Part shown: positions 55,560 through 64,000 of the stretch, piece after piece
Numbering within the stretch: position 1 is the first letter of the stretch
How the letters are laid out: each line of letters starts with the position of its first letter
Assembly: GCF_004210375.1 (NCBI RefSeq)
Contig: NC_134837.1
Span: 20,965,586-21,029,585 of the forward strand
Reading direction: 5' to 3'
DNA length: 64,000 nt
Origin: Tachypleus tridentatus
Lineage: Eukaryota > Arthropoda > Merostomata > Xiphosura > Limulidae
Position numbers and translations under genes: made by a program
The notes under the pieces: model-generated
What the model saw: only the letters and a program-made list of their open reading frames with translations
What the model was told of the DNA's origin: nothing
Database searches by the model: none

Positions 55560-56125
55560 ATTTGAATTTCTTTGAATGCCTTTATCAACTCCTTGCACAT
55601 ATCGATAAGCTTCTGTGGCCTACTTTTTCCAACATTATGAGACCTATGTGCACAACGAAAGCTGCATCATTGTGAGCCCCTTTGATATATCTCTTTCTCC
55701 GTCAGTTATATCCTCTATTCGACTCCCCGAGTAGCATAATCTAAGTTTTTTTTCATTCCTATATAATTCACAGACTACCCTAACCACATGCCTTGTCAAA
55801 GAATGATCTATAACTATATTCTCCTTAACTTTGCTAACCACATGCCTTGTGAAAGAATGATCTATAACTATCTTCTCCTTAACTTTGCTAATCACATGCC
55901 TTGTCAAAAAATGATCTATAACTATATTCTTCTTACATGTCTTGTCAAAGAATGATCTATAACTATATTCTTCTTAACTTTGCTAACCACATGCCTTGTC
56001 AAAGAATGATCTATAACTATCTTCTCCTTAACTTTGTCGTTCATATCCTTCTCTGTCCCTTTTGTTTTCCTTCCCTCCAATAATTCCTCATCTGTACAAA
56101 CCAAAGACCGAAATATGTCGCTCAA
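55560..56125 (-). pseudogene. Esterase-like (SGNH/GDSL) region of the LINE ORF
   Basis: Minus strand: KIVIDHSLTRHVV stands where GDSL-type block I is expected. It is followed by CELYRNEKKLRLCYSGSRIE (family CyPGA.i.DI) and, in a shifted frame, HIGLNNVGKSRPQKLIDMCK (family HIGTNDVG). Esterase domains of this kind are known in ORFs of CR1 and L2 elements. The GDS to DHS change and stops argue against activity. Confidence 0.6.
55783..56036 (-). repeat. 54-bp, 18-codon tandem repeat within the LINE esterase region
   Basis: Five copies start at 55790, 55844, 55898, 55939 and 55993 (third unit 13 bp short). Each encodes KVKEKIVIDHSLTRHVVS-like residues, the block I motif. Confidence 0.85.
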
Positions 56126-56334
56126 TAGAATAGGCTCATTACAATTAATTCTAATATTTTAACACTAATAATACTGTATCTATCGGCCCAGTAATCGACT
56201 CGTAATATCAGGGTCGTGGGTTCGAATCCTCGTCACACCAAACGTGCCCACTGTCTCTGCCGTAAAGGTGTTATAATGTGATGTTCAATCTCAATATTCA
56301 TTGGTAAAACAGCAGCTCAAGAGTTAGCGGTGGG

Positions 56335-56945
56335 CAGGTCTGACGAAAGGGGGGTCAGGGGCGTTACAGTCCCGGGGCTGGAGTCAATTAGGAGGCCTAG
56401 GGAAATATGGGATAAAGCTTAATGTATTCTCATTTTCATAATACACTTAAGGAAAACTCTCACTGCTGAAGGAAATCGCTTTGCCTCAAAAAATACTTTT
56501 TATCCAAGAAAATGTAACTTCGTAACACATCTGGCTTCAGCCAATCACTGCCCGACATAGCCAGGTGGTTAAGGCACTCGAGTCGGAATCTGAGGGTCGC
56601 GGGTTCGAATCCCCGTAACACCAAACATGCTCGCCCTTTCTGACATGGAGGTGTTATAATGTGACGGTCAATCCCACTATTCGTTGGTAAAATAGTAGCC
56701 CAAGAGTTGGCGGTGAGCGGTGATGACAAGTTGCCTTCCCCTTAATCTTATACTGCTAAATTAGGGACGGCTAGCGCAGATAGCCCTCGAGTAGTTTTGT
56801 GCGAAATTCAAAACAAGCCAAACCAATCAGCCCACCAGAAGAATTTTCATACGTCCATGAATGCACCATAAATTTATGAAGACTTCTAAAAGGAATCCAA
56901 TGATTTAATTGTCCCTGGGGCCCGACCTACTTCTCGACGCCCCTG
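56335..56945. mobile_element. hAT-like non-autonomous element, 611 bp
   Basis: An 8-bp duplication GCGGTGGG lies at 56327-56334 and 56946-56953. The ends begin CAGGTCTGACGAAAG and, on the other strand, CAGGGGCGTCGAGAAG, imperfect inverted repeats starting CAGG with shared CGA and GGTC spacing. The 8-bp duplication and CAG-type ends are typical of hAT. It has no transposase; inside is another SINE. Confidence 0.75.
56548..56822 (+). mobile_element. Inner family 1 SINE inside the hAT-like element
   Basis: Full copy, CTGCCCGACATAGCCAGGTG to GAAATTCAAAACAAGCCAAA. CCAATCA flanks at 56541-56547 and 56823-56829. Confidence 0.92.
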
Positions 56946-57299
56946 GCGGTGGGTGGTAATGGCTAGCTGCCTTCCCTCCAGTCTTATACTGTAAATCAGG
57001 GACAACTAGTACAGGTAGCCCTCGTGTAGCTTAACGCAAAATTCAAGAACAAACAAACAGTTTCTAATTTCCTGAAAATCATTGTTAGACAATCTATCTT
57101 TTGTACATGCTTGAGTTTCTCTTGAAATCCTGCTGCAGTTCCCCACAGTTTACACCTCTCTCTGTCTATTGTATCTACTCTAATTAGAATAGCCTCCAAC
57201 CTAAACATTTGCACTGATAGCTTTCTTAAAAGTGCATGCCAGTCTGGAGTTACCAAATAGAATCCACTTATTGCACCCACTAAACCTAACAAATTATAA

Positions 57300-59515
57300 A
57301 TGGTTAATTCCTAAACGAGTCTTAACCATTGTATTTTTAGCCTATAACTAAATACTTAACACACTAACTATCAATATCCCATTGATAATATTCTTAAACC
57401 TAATGTTTGGAAATCAAATGGATAATACTATTTTATTACTAACTTATCTTCACACTATAATAATGAACTTTATTTTCAGTTTTATAGAAGTCACAAATAA
57501 CTAATATTTACTTTAGTTGATATTTATGTAACAAAACAATGAATTTAGCCTGATTTAAAACCAACTCATAAGCTGAATTTACACTAACAGATATAAATCA
57601 AGTAAAAATATATTTAATCTGTTTTATGATTTAACAACTAAGTTTCATTATAGCTAATACTAAGTTATAATTTAAAGTTTTAACCCTAGTATTTTTGTTC
57701 TTAAATATGGATAATATTTTATTATTTAACCATAGTTACTACAAATAATCATTAATATTAAGTAATATCAAAAAGCTCCAAAATACGTAGCTTTCTGATA
57801 TATTTTTCGCAGCTCTTTCGATTCAATCGTGTTTGTTTGCTAAGCATGACCTTTAATTACAGTACACGTAGGTGCAGCAATTCCTGTTTAGAGTATTCGT
57901 GCAGGATCCATAGAATAAACGAAGGTTCAACAGAAAATGTAGCTATTGTCAAGCTGTATTTCTTTATTGGAGTTTTCATACCTCTCTAAAAATGTGACCC
58001 CTGCGAAGAAAACGTTGCATTATGTACATCAAAATATAACGTCTTTCTTTTCAGGGTATAAAGCATTTACATAAGAGTACAGTATTCAACTTTACAGATA
58101 TCCGCCCGCAGATACTCTAAAGATCCTCTCTCTAGAATTAATGGCACATCTGAACACCAGGCATTTGTGTGTATCGACATATTTAATATCCCATCTAATG
58201 ATAACAATACCTGTAAAGTGATACCGTACTAAATATCACGTATAATATATGATATTTCGTTACCACAATGTTAAAGAGATATTACAAAGGCTTTGAGTTA
58301 CACTATTAAACTTAACTTTAAAAGGAAATAAAACGCCAGTAAAAAACTAAAACTTCGTGTTAAACATGACTTGTTTTTCATAATGTGCAAAGGCAAGTGT
58401 GTGAGCAAAGTTTTCAATAAACATTGAAGTGACTGGCTAACTGTTAATTTATTACACTTGAAAGACCTTCTCAAATCTTTAACCTAGGACCTCACAATAA
58501 CATCCTTATCAGTTGAAATAAGGTAATAGAAAACAGTATTCTCATCTTTCTTTGTCTAGTTATCTTGGTCTGTAATTCTGAACAAGCCACTACATGAGGG
58601 GTTTGTTGGTAACATGGCAGCAGTTTGTCACATGTTTCATGACATATATACTACGATGACAACTTAATCTCAAATGTGAGTAGACCAATCTGTTGAAATA
58701 GCATATACGGACTTAATCATTTAGAACATAGTTGCTTCCATACAACTGGCACGTATCCAGTGTGTCTCCATTCTGAAAATTCTGTTCATTATTGTTTTGT
58801 CACACTATCTCTTTTGCCATACAGTGATGGTCCTAATTCTAAAGCAGATACACAACAGTGTCCACAAGAATAAGTGGAGTGCATAATATCTGTGCTTACC
58901 AATGTGCTTAAGTTTGAGAATCAGCAATTAGGGAATATTTTCACCAACAGGGAATATTTTTCTGACCAAGTATGGAAATATTTGATAAATAGCAAGTCAG
59001 TCTTTGTTCCATTGCGTGGCATGTATTATGATATATTTGTTTCATACTTTGTATCATCAGCTATACAAAACCATAATATTAGAGTAATGAGGCGATGTGC
59101 GCAGCTTCACCATACCATGTGAGATAAGAAGGAGGACTGAACCCTGGTGTGATAACATCGAAGTACTCGTACATTCTGCTATAGAATAACCCACCATAAT
59201 TACAACTGAAGTGTTTGGTTTTTACTTCAACACGTTATTCATGACCAATACGTTCAAATGTATTGCAATACTACCCCGTTAAATACAATACATCACGTTA
59301 AAACAATAACATGAAGTTAGTATCCTTTACAAAACTAAAGTTTATCAACATTCTTTACATTTTGTACATGATAAATATCTCTTAATAAAATAATGAATAA
59401 ATAAGTAGGATTTTACTTTAAAACTTTTGTATAATTAAACTAAAGAAGATGTACCATAATAACGTTTAATTAATTTGATAATAAATTATATATATACAAG
59501 TATTTGTTAGTTACC
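57300..59515. other. AT-rich intergenic DNA
   Basis: No gene or repeat recognised. The frame 58874-59122 matches nothing I know. Confidence 0.45.
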
Positions 59516-59520
59516 ATGTT

Positions 59521-59948
59521 TCAAAATATGCCAAATTCACGAACGATTGCACGAACGTTATCCCTTTTAAAATTAAACATGAAGCCAAAGTCTTTGAATT
59601 CATTAACTGAAATGTTGTTTGATCCATCAGCATCTAATAGGCCAAACGCCACATGTGAGTGATGATTAATGAAGGCTTTCTCTTGCTTGTCCTGAAACAG
59701 AAATAATGTTAACAACAAGTAGTGTAATTTATTTAGTAATAATAATTTTATATATGTAAAAAAGCATTAAAAGGTTAATTTAATTGATAAATTATTATAC
59801 AATAACATGGTATCCAGCCATACTATATGCTTTTATACCCCTATATATGTCATTTAATAAAACATCACTCACGGAAGCGGCTAACATTCTATAGCCCTTT
59901 TTTTCTGGATAATTCTTCGTTTTCTTGTGGGAAAAATTATTTAAATTT
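59521..59948 (-). CDS. EF-hand calcium-binding protein, two 3' exons
   Basis: Exon 59948-59873 runs from acceptor TTGTACGCAG to donor TCC|GTGAGT. Exon 59691-59521 runs from acceptor TTTCTGTTTCAG to TGA. They join in phase to NYPEKKGYRMLAAS then DKQEKAFINHHSHVAFGLL. The loop DADGSNNISVNE has ligands at positions 1, 3, 5, 7, 9 and 12, a canonical EF-hand, with helical flanks (FKDFGFMFNF after). The end VRAIVREFGIF looks like the entering helix of a second EF-hand cut short by the stop. ATTAAA lies on this strand near 59464, about 55 bp past the stop. Upstream exons were not found, so the protein class is open. Confidence 0.55.
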
Positions 59949-60022
59949 CTGCGTACAATGTGAAAATAAACAGTGATCTCTTCCACTGGCAGATTTGATG
60001 GCCTCTTAAGGATATATAACAT

Positions 60023-61019
60023 CTCTTATTTTTCAAAATGAAAATGTCACATCAGCATTATACATGTCAGAAAAGAATAACGTTATTGTTCCATGCATAC
60101 AATGTTACTTTTCCTCATCTCGGGTCATATTTTTGAAAGCTTCAAGAGATAAAGATACTTACAATGAGGATGCCATTGATCATAAATAAACTTTTAATTG
60201 AATTTGTGACTGAGGTTTTTCTTTCAGTTTATTATGCATTGTATCTGGTACTTTATTTCTTTAAACAGACTTGAGGCCAGAAGATTCAGATTTACTCCAA
60301 GATATGTTTCCTATCCATCTTGTTACTACTAGGGCAAAACATCTGAGAATGCCATGCTGTAAATAAGGAGAAATGTTTGATCACAGGAATAGCCATTGTG
60401 GAATTTTCTGTTTTTCGACTGGTGAATATTTTGTCTTATTTTTGAGCTGTTAAGTATAGAACTGATTTGAACTTGAAACAATGTATGAAACAAGAACTTA
60501 TTATGAAGGAGAAGTGTTGCTTAATACATGTGATTGTTTGTGAAGATGATCAGGTCGTCTCCTAAACATTGGTCTTCTCATGTTGCCACAAAGGCCAATC
60601 ATTTCTTTTTTGTAGCATCTTCACACTGAAGAACTAGAACTACTTGGATATAGTTCACCCAGATTGGTTGATTGAGTTTTTCTGACGATTAACCTTACTG
60701 AAAAGTATGTTACAGATAGCGAGCCCGAGATTGAAAGGGACCAGTCTTTTCAGGAGTACCTCAAACTTTTCTAATAAAGCAAACCAAACTCAGTTCTCGT
60801 CATGGTTAGTCAATAGAAGCAAGTCAAAGAAATATGCAAGTCCATACTGTTTTGATAGTAGATGAGATGGTGGGAACTTGAACAGGCAAGCTGCGTATGG
60901 TAATTTGCCATTCTACCAATAAAAGAAGGGACCATCTGTAGGTATGAACACAGGCATTAGATCATACATGCTACATTTAGAGTATCACAAACTGATGTTG
61001 TCTAAGAGCTTGAAATTAA
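60023..61019. other. Flank of the EF-hand exons and possible retroelement start
   Basis: No clear gene. From about 60500 the composition matches the Ty3/Gypsy relic that follows, but I could not match reverse-transcriptase motifs. Confidence 0.35.
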
Positions 61020-61900
61020 GAGGTTTATGATAAAATTATAGGTCCCTGTGTGTGAAGAAAAGCAGATCTTAGCCTAAGATTTAAGGGTACAGTTAAAAAG
61101 GGCTTATGGCAATTCTTGAAGCTCTTAAGCAGTTTTTCTGTTTGACATGAATAGACTAAGTAAAATGGCCCAGTCAAATATGTCTCACAGGGTGTTTGAG
61201 CATTAGTGTGGACAATATACACCATGAATATAGTAAGCAATGGAGAAGCTTTCAATGGAAGCTGCCATGGCTATATCATAACTTTAAATACCAGAAGATG
61301 AAGAAGTCTGCAGTGGAAGTTGCCATGACAATATCTCAAATACACCATAACACTCAAGTGTCTATGATCTTATCAGATCAGGATTTGCCAAAGATAACTC
61401 ATCAGCCTACACATCCGGGCACTGTAACAACCTTACAGATTTACAGTTTGTGAGAAGGGAGTTTTCATAGTGGTTCAAGTCCAACTAATTAACCAATGAG
61501 CCAGTTCAAAGATAGACTGCATGCTAAAAAACGAATATACAAAACTTAAGGCACCTGTACAGAGATCTATGAATACAGGAAGATGTGGTGTACCATTACT
61601 ACTAACCACTGACATATGGTTTTCAACCTGTGCTGCATCTACTGGTTCCTAAAGCCATGAAGCAGGAAATTCTTCAGATTTTACAAGGTACAAAACTGTA
61701 TGGCACCAAGTTTTGTGTGTGCATTTGCCAACATTTAATGGTGGTTCTACTGGCTGCATTAGAGTGGAGGTAATAAGCAATGGTGTAACAACTGCACAGT
61801 ATATCCTGCACGAGAGATAACTAACCTGAGCTCCACCTCGTTGCCATGGGAGGATATCATGTTAATAACATCTATTATTAAGGCACCCATGACACAGAAT
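61020..61900 (+). mobile_element. Ty3/Gypsy-type pol relic (RNase H to integrase)
   Basis: Broken plus-strand frames give LMAILEALKQFF (about 61107; family ELLAIV.AVK.F of RNase H), LLVPKAMKQEILQILQ (61640; family LVVPK.LR.EIL.LLH before the integrase zinc finger), and WWFYW followed by QWCNNCTVYPARE (about 61740-61815; family FYWPG and the C-x2-C of the finger). The order is right for Gypsy; stops and shifts are frequent. Confidence 0.5.
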
Positions 61901-62039
61901 CCTATTTTACCATTCACAAAAGAAGCCAATCTCACCTTCTACAGGGCAGAGTTCATGTATGTAGATGATTGTTGACTGATGCATTGGTTGTCACAATGTA
62001 AAGAATGCATTTCTAAACTGCCATGACTCATCCAAAGCA

Positions 62040-62185
62040 TGTCACACCAGGTTATTAATTAATTAAATCATCCTAAGAAGGATGTTCAACACAAATTCAT
62101 TTATAATTAATTCATCTTAAAAAGGACGTTTAACACTAATTCATCAGTTAATTAAATTTCCTGTCCTAAAAGGACTATGTCTTAA
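62040..62185. repeat. Degenerate repeats with small hairpins
   Basis: TTAATTAAATCATCCTAAGA, AATTAATTCATCTTAAAAAG and TTAATTAAATTTCCTGTCCT start three similar blocks of about 55 bp. The first holds the hairpin CATCCT-AAG-AAGGATG. Origin unknown. Confidence 0.4.
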
Positions 62186-62439
62186 TCACGTGATTAAAGA
62201 TTTTCAGTAATATAACAAAATGTCAAAAACAATATTAAACGTAACACAATTATACGCATTTAATACATATACAACACGCCTTTTGGTTTAAATCGCCTTA
62301 AAAAGGGCAGTACAATACAATAATTAAAGCTTATACTTTATACAACAATTTACATCAGCAAGAAATCGTTTACTATGCAATAATATTACTAATTTATGAC
62401 AAAATAATTTACACATTAGTTCATCTCTCAGGTATTTCC

Positions 62440-63015
62440 AAAGCAGAGTCTTTAAGTCAAGCAGAAAATCTAAACCTGGGTCAAAAAATTCACAGTCTAT
62501 CAGGACAATAACCCTAATCATAATGCCAAAGCCACATTAGTATGGTTTTAAAAGAAGGCGAATGTCCTATAGCGGCCCATTCAAAGTTCTGTCTTGAATC
62601 CAATAGAAAATTTATAATAACACTTAAAGATTGCAGTCCGTGAAGGATACTCAACAAACTTGTAAAAATTGGAGCAGTTTTCTTCAGGTAGAATTGGAAA
62701 AACCTACATCTCCCCATTGTGCAAGACTGGTAGAGACATATCCAAAACCACTCACGGCATGAACTGCTACAAAAGGTGTTTCCACTAAGTATTGAATTTG
62801 TGGTTGAATACTTATGTAATCAACAGATTTAGATTTATATATTTTTCTTTCCAAGTTCTGATGACATTCAACCTCCTACATACATAACAGTGCCAAGTTT
62901 CGTCATTATTTTTGAATAAAAACAATTAAAAACTTGTTTATATTATTTGCATTTCATCAAAATATGGCATTACTGGCAGGGTTAAATACATTTACAAGGC
63001 ACTGTATATATAGAC
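62440..63015 (+). mobile_element. Second Tc1-like transposon, 3' half, degenerate
   Basis: Plus-strand pieces give QDNNPNHNAKATL (second catalytic D region, about 62500), NPIENL (62590), LKIAVREGYSTNL (62608), ARLVETYPKPLTA (62720) and ATKGVSTKY at the C-terminus (62771). The right end ACAAGGCACTGTATATATA (about 62994-63012) is a typical Tc1 terminal repeat tip. Several stops. It is a different subfamily from the element at 37.7-38.8 kb. Confidence 0.75.
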
Positions 63016-64000
63016 GCCGACATTCTATATTTAATATCAGTCTGAAGTTATACCAAATCAGGAAGCAAAAAACATTATATTTGTCCATTAGCAACAACTT
63101 CTGATCAAACCAAATTTTACCCAGAGGCTACGGATAACATAAGGTAAACCAATAAGTAATGTAACTAACTTGAAAATTCAAGAAAAAACAAGCGAAATAA
63201 TATCACAAATGTCGAAAAATGTTTTATTGAACAACGATTTGGATAACTGCTCTTTGTGAATCTTTGTTTATATCTATTGTTACATAATTAGTTTGAAACT
63301 CTTTTAAATGTATTGCATTACCATATGTATAATTTTTTCTACGTAAACCAAAACGTGATGTAACTTTAAATAATAAAGCTTGATCAGAAACACATTATCG
63401 CAGTAGCAAAATCCTATTTGGTAATGAACTAGGATCATTAAATGTTAGCTATTAAACCGAGAAAAAAAAACTGGAACACTTCCAAACGGTTGAAAATAAA
63501 CTGAAACATTTATTTTTGCAAGTTTTCGGTTCTCTTTCTATTTGACAGTCGTAATTTTAACATTGTACAAAATCGTTTACAGGCGTTCCAATATGGTAAG
63601 TACCATATAATTACAGTTTAAAATGTCACAAACGCTAAAGTCTCTTATTTTCCAACTTTAAGTGACTGCATTTTGATGAATTTCAACTTTTGTTATTGTT
63701 TTGCTTCTTTCTCTGTCATTTACTTGATTAGTAAAAACTAGCAAAATAAACCCTACATGGAAGATGTTTGAAACGGTTGAAGTATGCATTTGAAATTATG
63801 TTAAAAACAATCACTCTCTGGTACATGATGTAAGGAAACACGAGGATTTTTTTTACTCTTCAGGTTGCATTCTCCTTAATAAAAACTATAACAATTACCC
63901 ACTAACCATTTTTAATGAATTGTAGTTAATATAACTTATCAATACTTGAGATTAAAATTTGTTATAATGTTAACTTAAGATATTATCTTATCTGGTTAGT
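63016..64000. other. AT-rich intergenic DNA, nothing recognised
   Basis: No gene or repeat family seen to the window end. Confidence 0.5.

Larger units (their letters stand above)
56183..57060 (+). mobile_element. Outer family 1 SINE, split by a hAT-like element
   Basis: Left part 56183-56334 (head worn, B box GGTTCGAATCC); right part 56946-57060 (GGTGGTAATGGCTAGCTGCC to AAATTCAAGAACAAACAAAC). The parts join within GGCGGTGGG. Confidence 0.85.
54110..57290 (-). mobile_element. CR1/L2-type LINE relic, broken by insertions
   Basis: Reading minus: a possible first-ORF coiled region (about 57290-57070), an esterase-like region (56125-55560), the endonuclease start (55440-55264), then reverse transcriptase (55160-54110). 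RT pieces include DSQHGLNIRKFCLTNLLTFF, SVLGP, IDERMVSELLKLADDIKVLG (the FADD box reads LADD), YKCNLDGNNLNSVTRKRDLG and RVKGDLIEVFKNVKGIDNV. Most of the endonuclease is missing. Stops and shifts throughout; it is dead. Confidence 0.75.

Noticed and set aside
11260..57060. Functional tRNA-Thr genes
   Set aside because: Every tRNA-like match continues into the same SINE body and tail, several have target-site duplications, and the acceptor stems are imperfect.
58874..59122. 82-codon plus-strand frame
   Set aside because: No family resemblance, no signal or domain, and no splice or polyadenylation context.
61025..61255. Secreted protein on the minus strand (MKASPLLTIFMVYIVHTNA...)
   Set aside because: The apparent first Met is a TTG codon, and the frame lies antisense to the Ty3/Gypsy relic.
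61954..61975. MYVDDC resembling a reverse-transcriptase YVDD box
   Set aside because: It lies after the integrase-like segment, in the wrong order for Gypsy, and no neighbouring RT motifs were found.
62514..62717. Minus-strand 67-codon frame
   Set aside because: It is antisense to the second Tc1 transposase relic, whose plus-strand motifs (NPIENL, ATKGVSTKY) are convincing.

Overview
The window looks like nuclear DNA of a chelicerate arthropod, most likely a horseshoe crab (Xiphosura). It is AT-rich and gene-poor, with introns, TATA promoters and AATAAA signals. It is saturated with short interspersed elements (SINEs) whose head resembles tRNA-Thr(CGT), a repeat I associate from memory with Limulus and Tachypleus; the species assignment is inference.

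Layout: 1-2.9 kb is AT-rich DNA with a spaced duplication and repeat fragments. 2.9-10.9 kb is an 8 kb satellite of about 190 copies of a 42-bp unit with higher-order repeats. 10.9-14.65 kb holds SINEs and two 37-bp-based tandem arrays, the second ending 6 bp before a TATA box. 14.65-23.9 kb is one complete three-exon methyltransferase gene of the NNMT/PNMT/TEMT family (259 aa). Its introns carry a SINE, a Penelope-like fragment with a hammerhead-like motif, an uncommon DNA transposon with a heat-shock-element-like array, and a LINE relic. 24-32 kb holds SINEs, a disrupted reading frame and a third transposon copy. 32.06-33.3 kb (minus) is a small secreted cysteine-rich peptide gene with a plausible TATA promoter and a 5' UTR intron. 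33.4-46.6 kb is mostly transposon relics: a second large transposon copy interrupted by a Tc1-like element, inverted Penelope terminal repeats, a LINE relic and many SINEs. 46.6-48.7 kb is a 23-bp satellite. 49-57.3 kb holds more SINEs and a long LINE relic (esterase-like, endonuclease and reverse transcriptase parts) containing a nest of SINE, hAT and SINE. 59.5-59.95 kb (minus) has two exons of an EF-hand protein. 60.5-63 kb has Ty3/Gypsy and Tc1 relics.

Only three host genes are supported: the methyltransferase, the cysteine-rich peptide and the EF-hand protein. There is no sign that they work together. The least ordinary items are the heat-shock-like array inside the DNA transposon, the hammerhead-like motifs in Penelope repeats, the six 37-bp repeats abutting the methyltransferase core promoter, and the in-frame 18-residue amplification of an esterase motif in a LINE. 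All intron and exon calls rest on reading splice sites and frames by eye.
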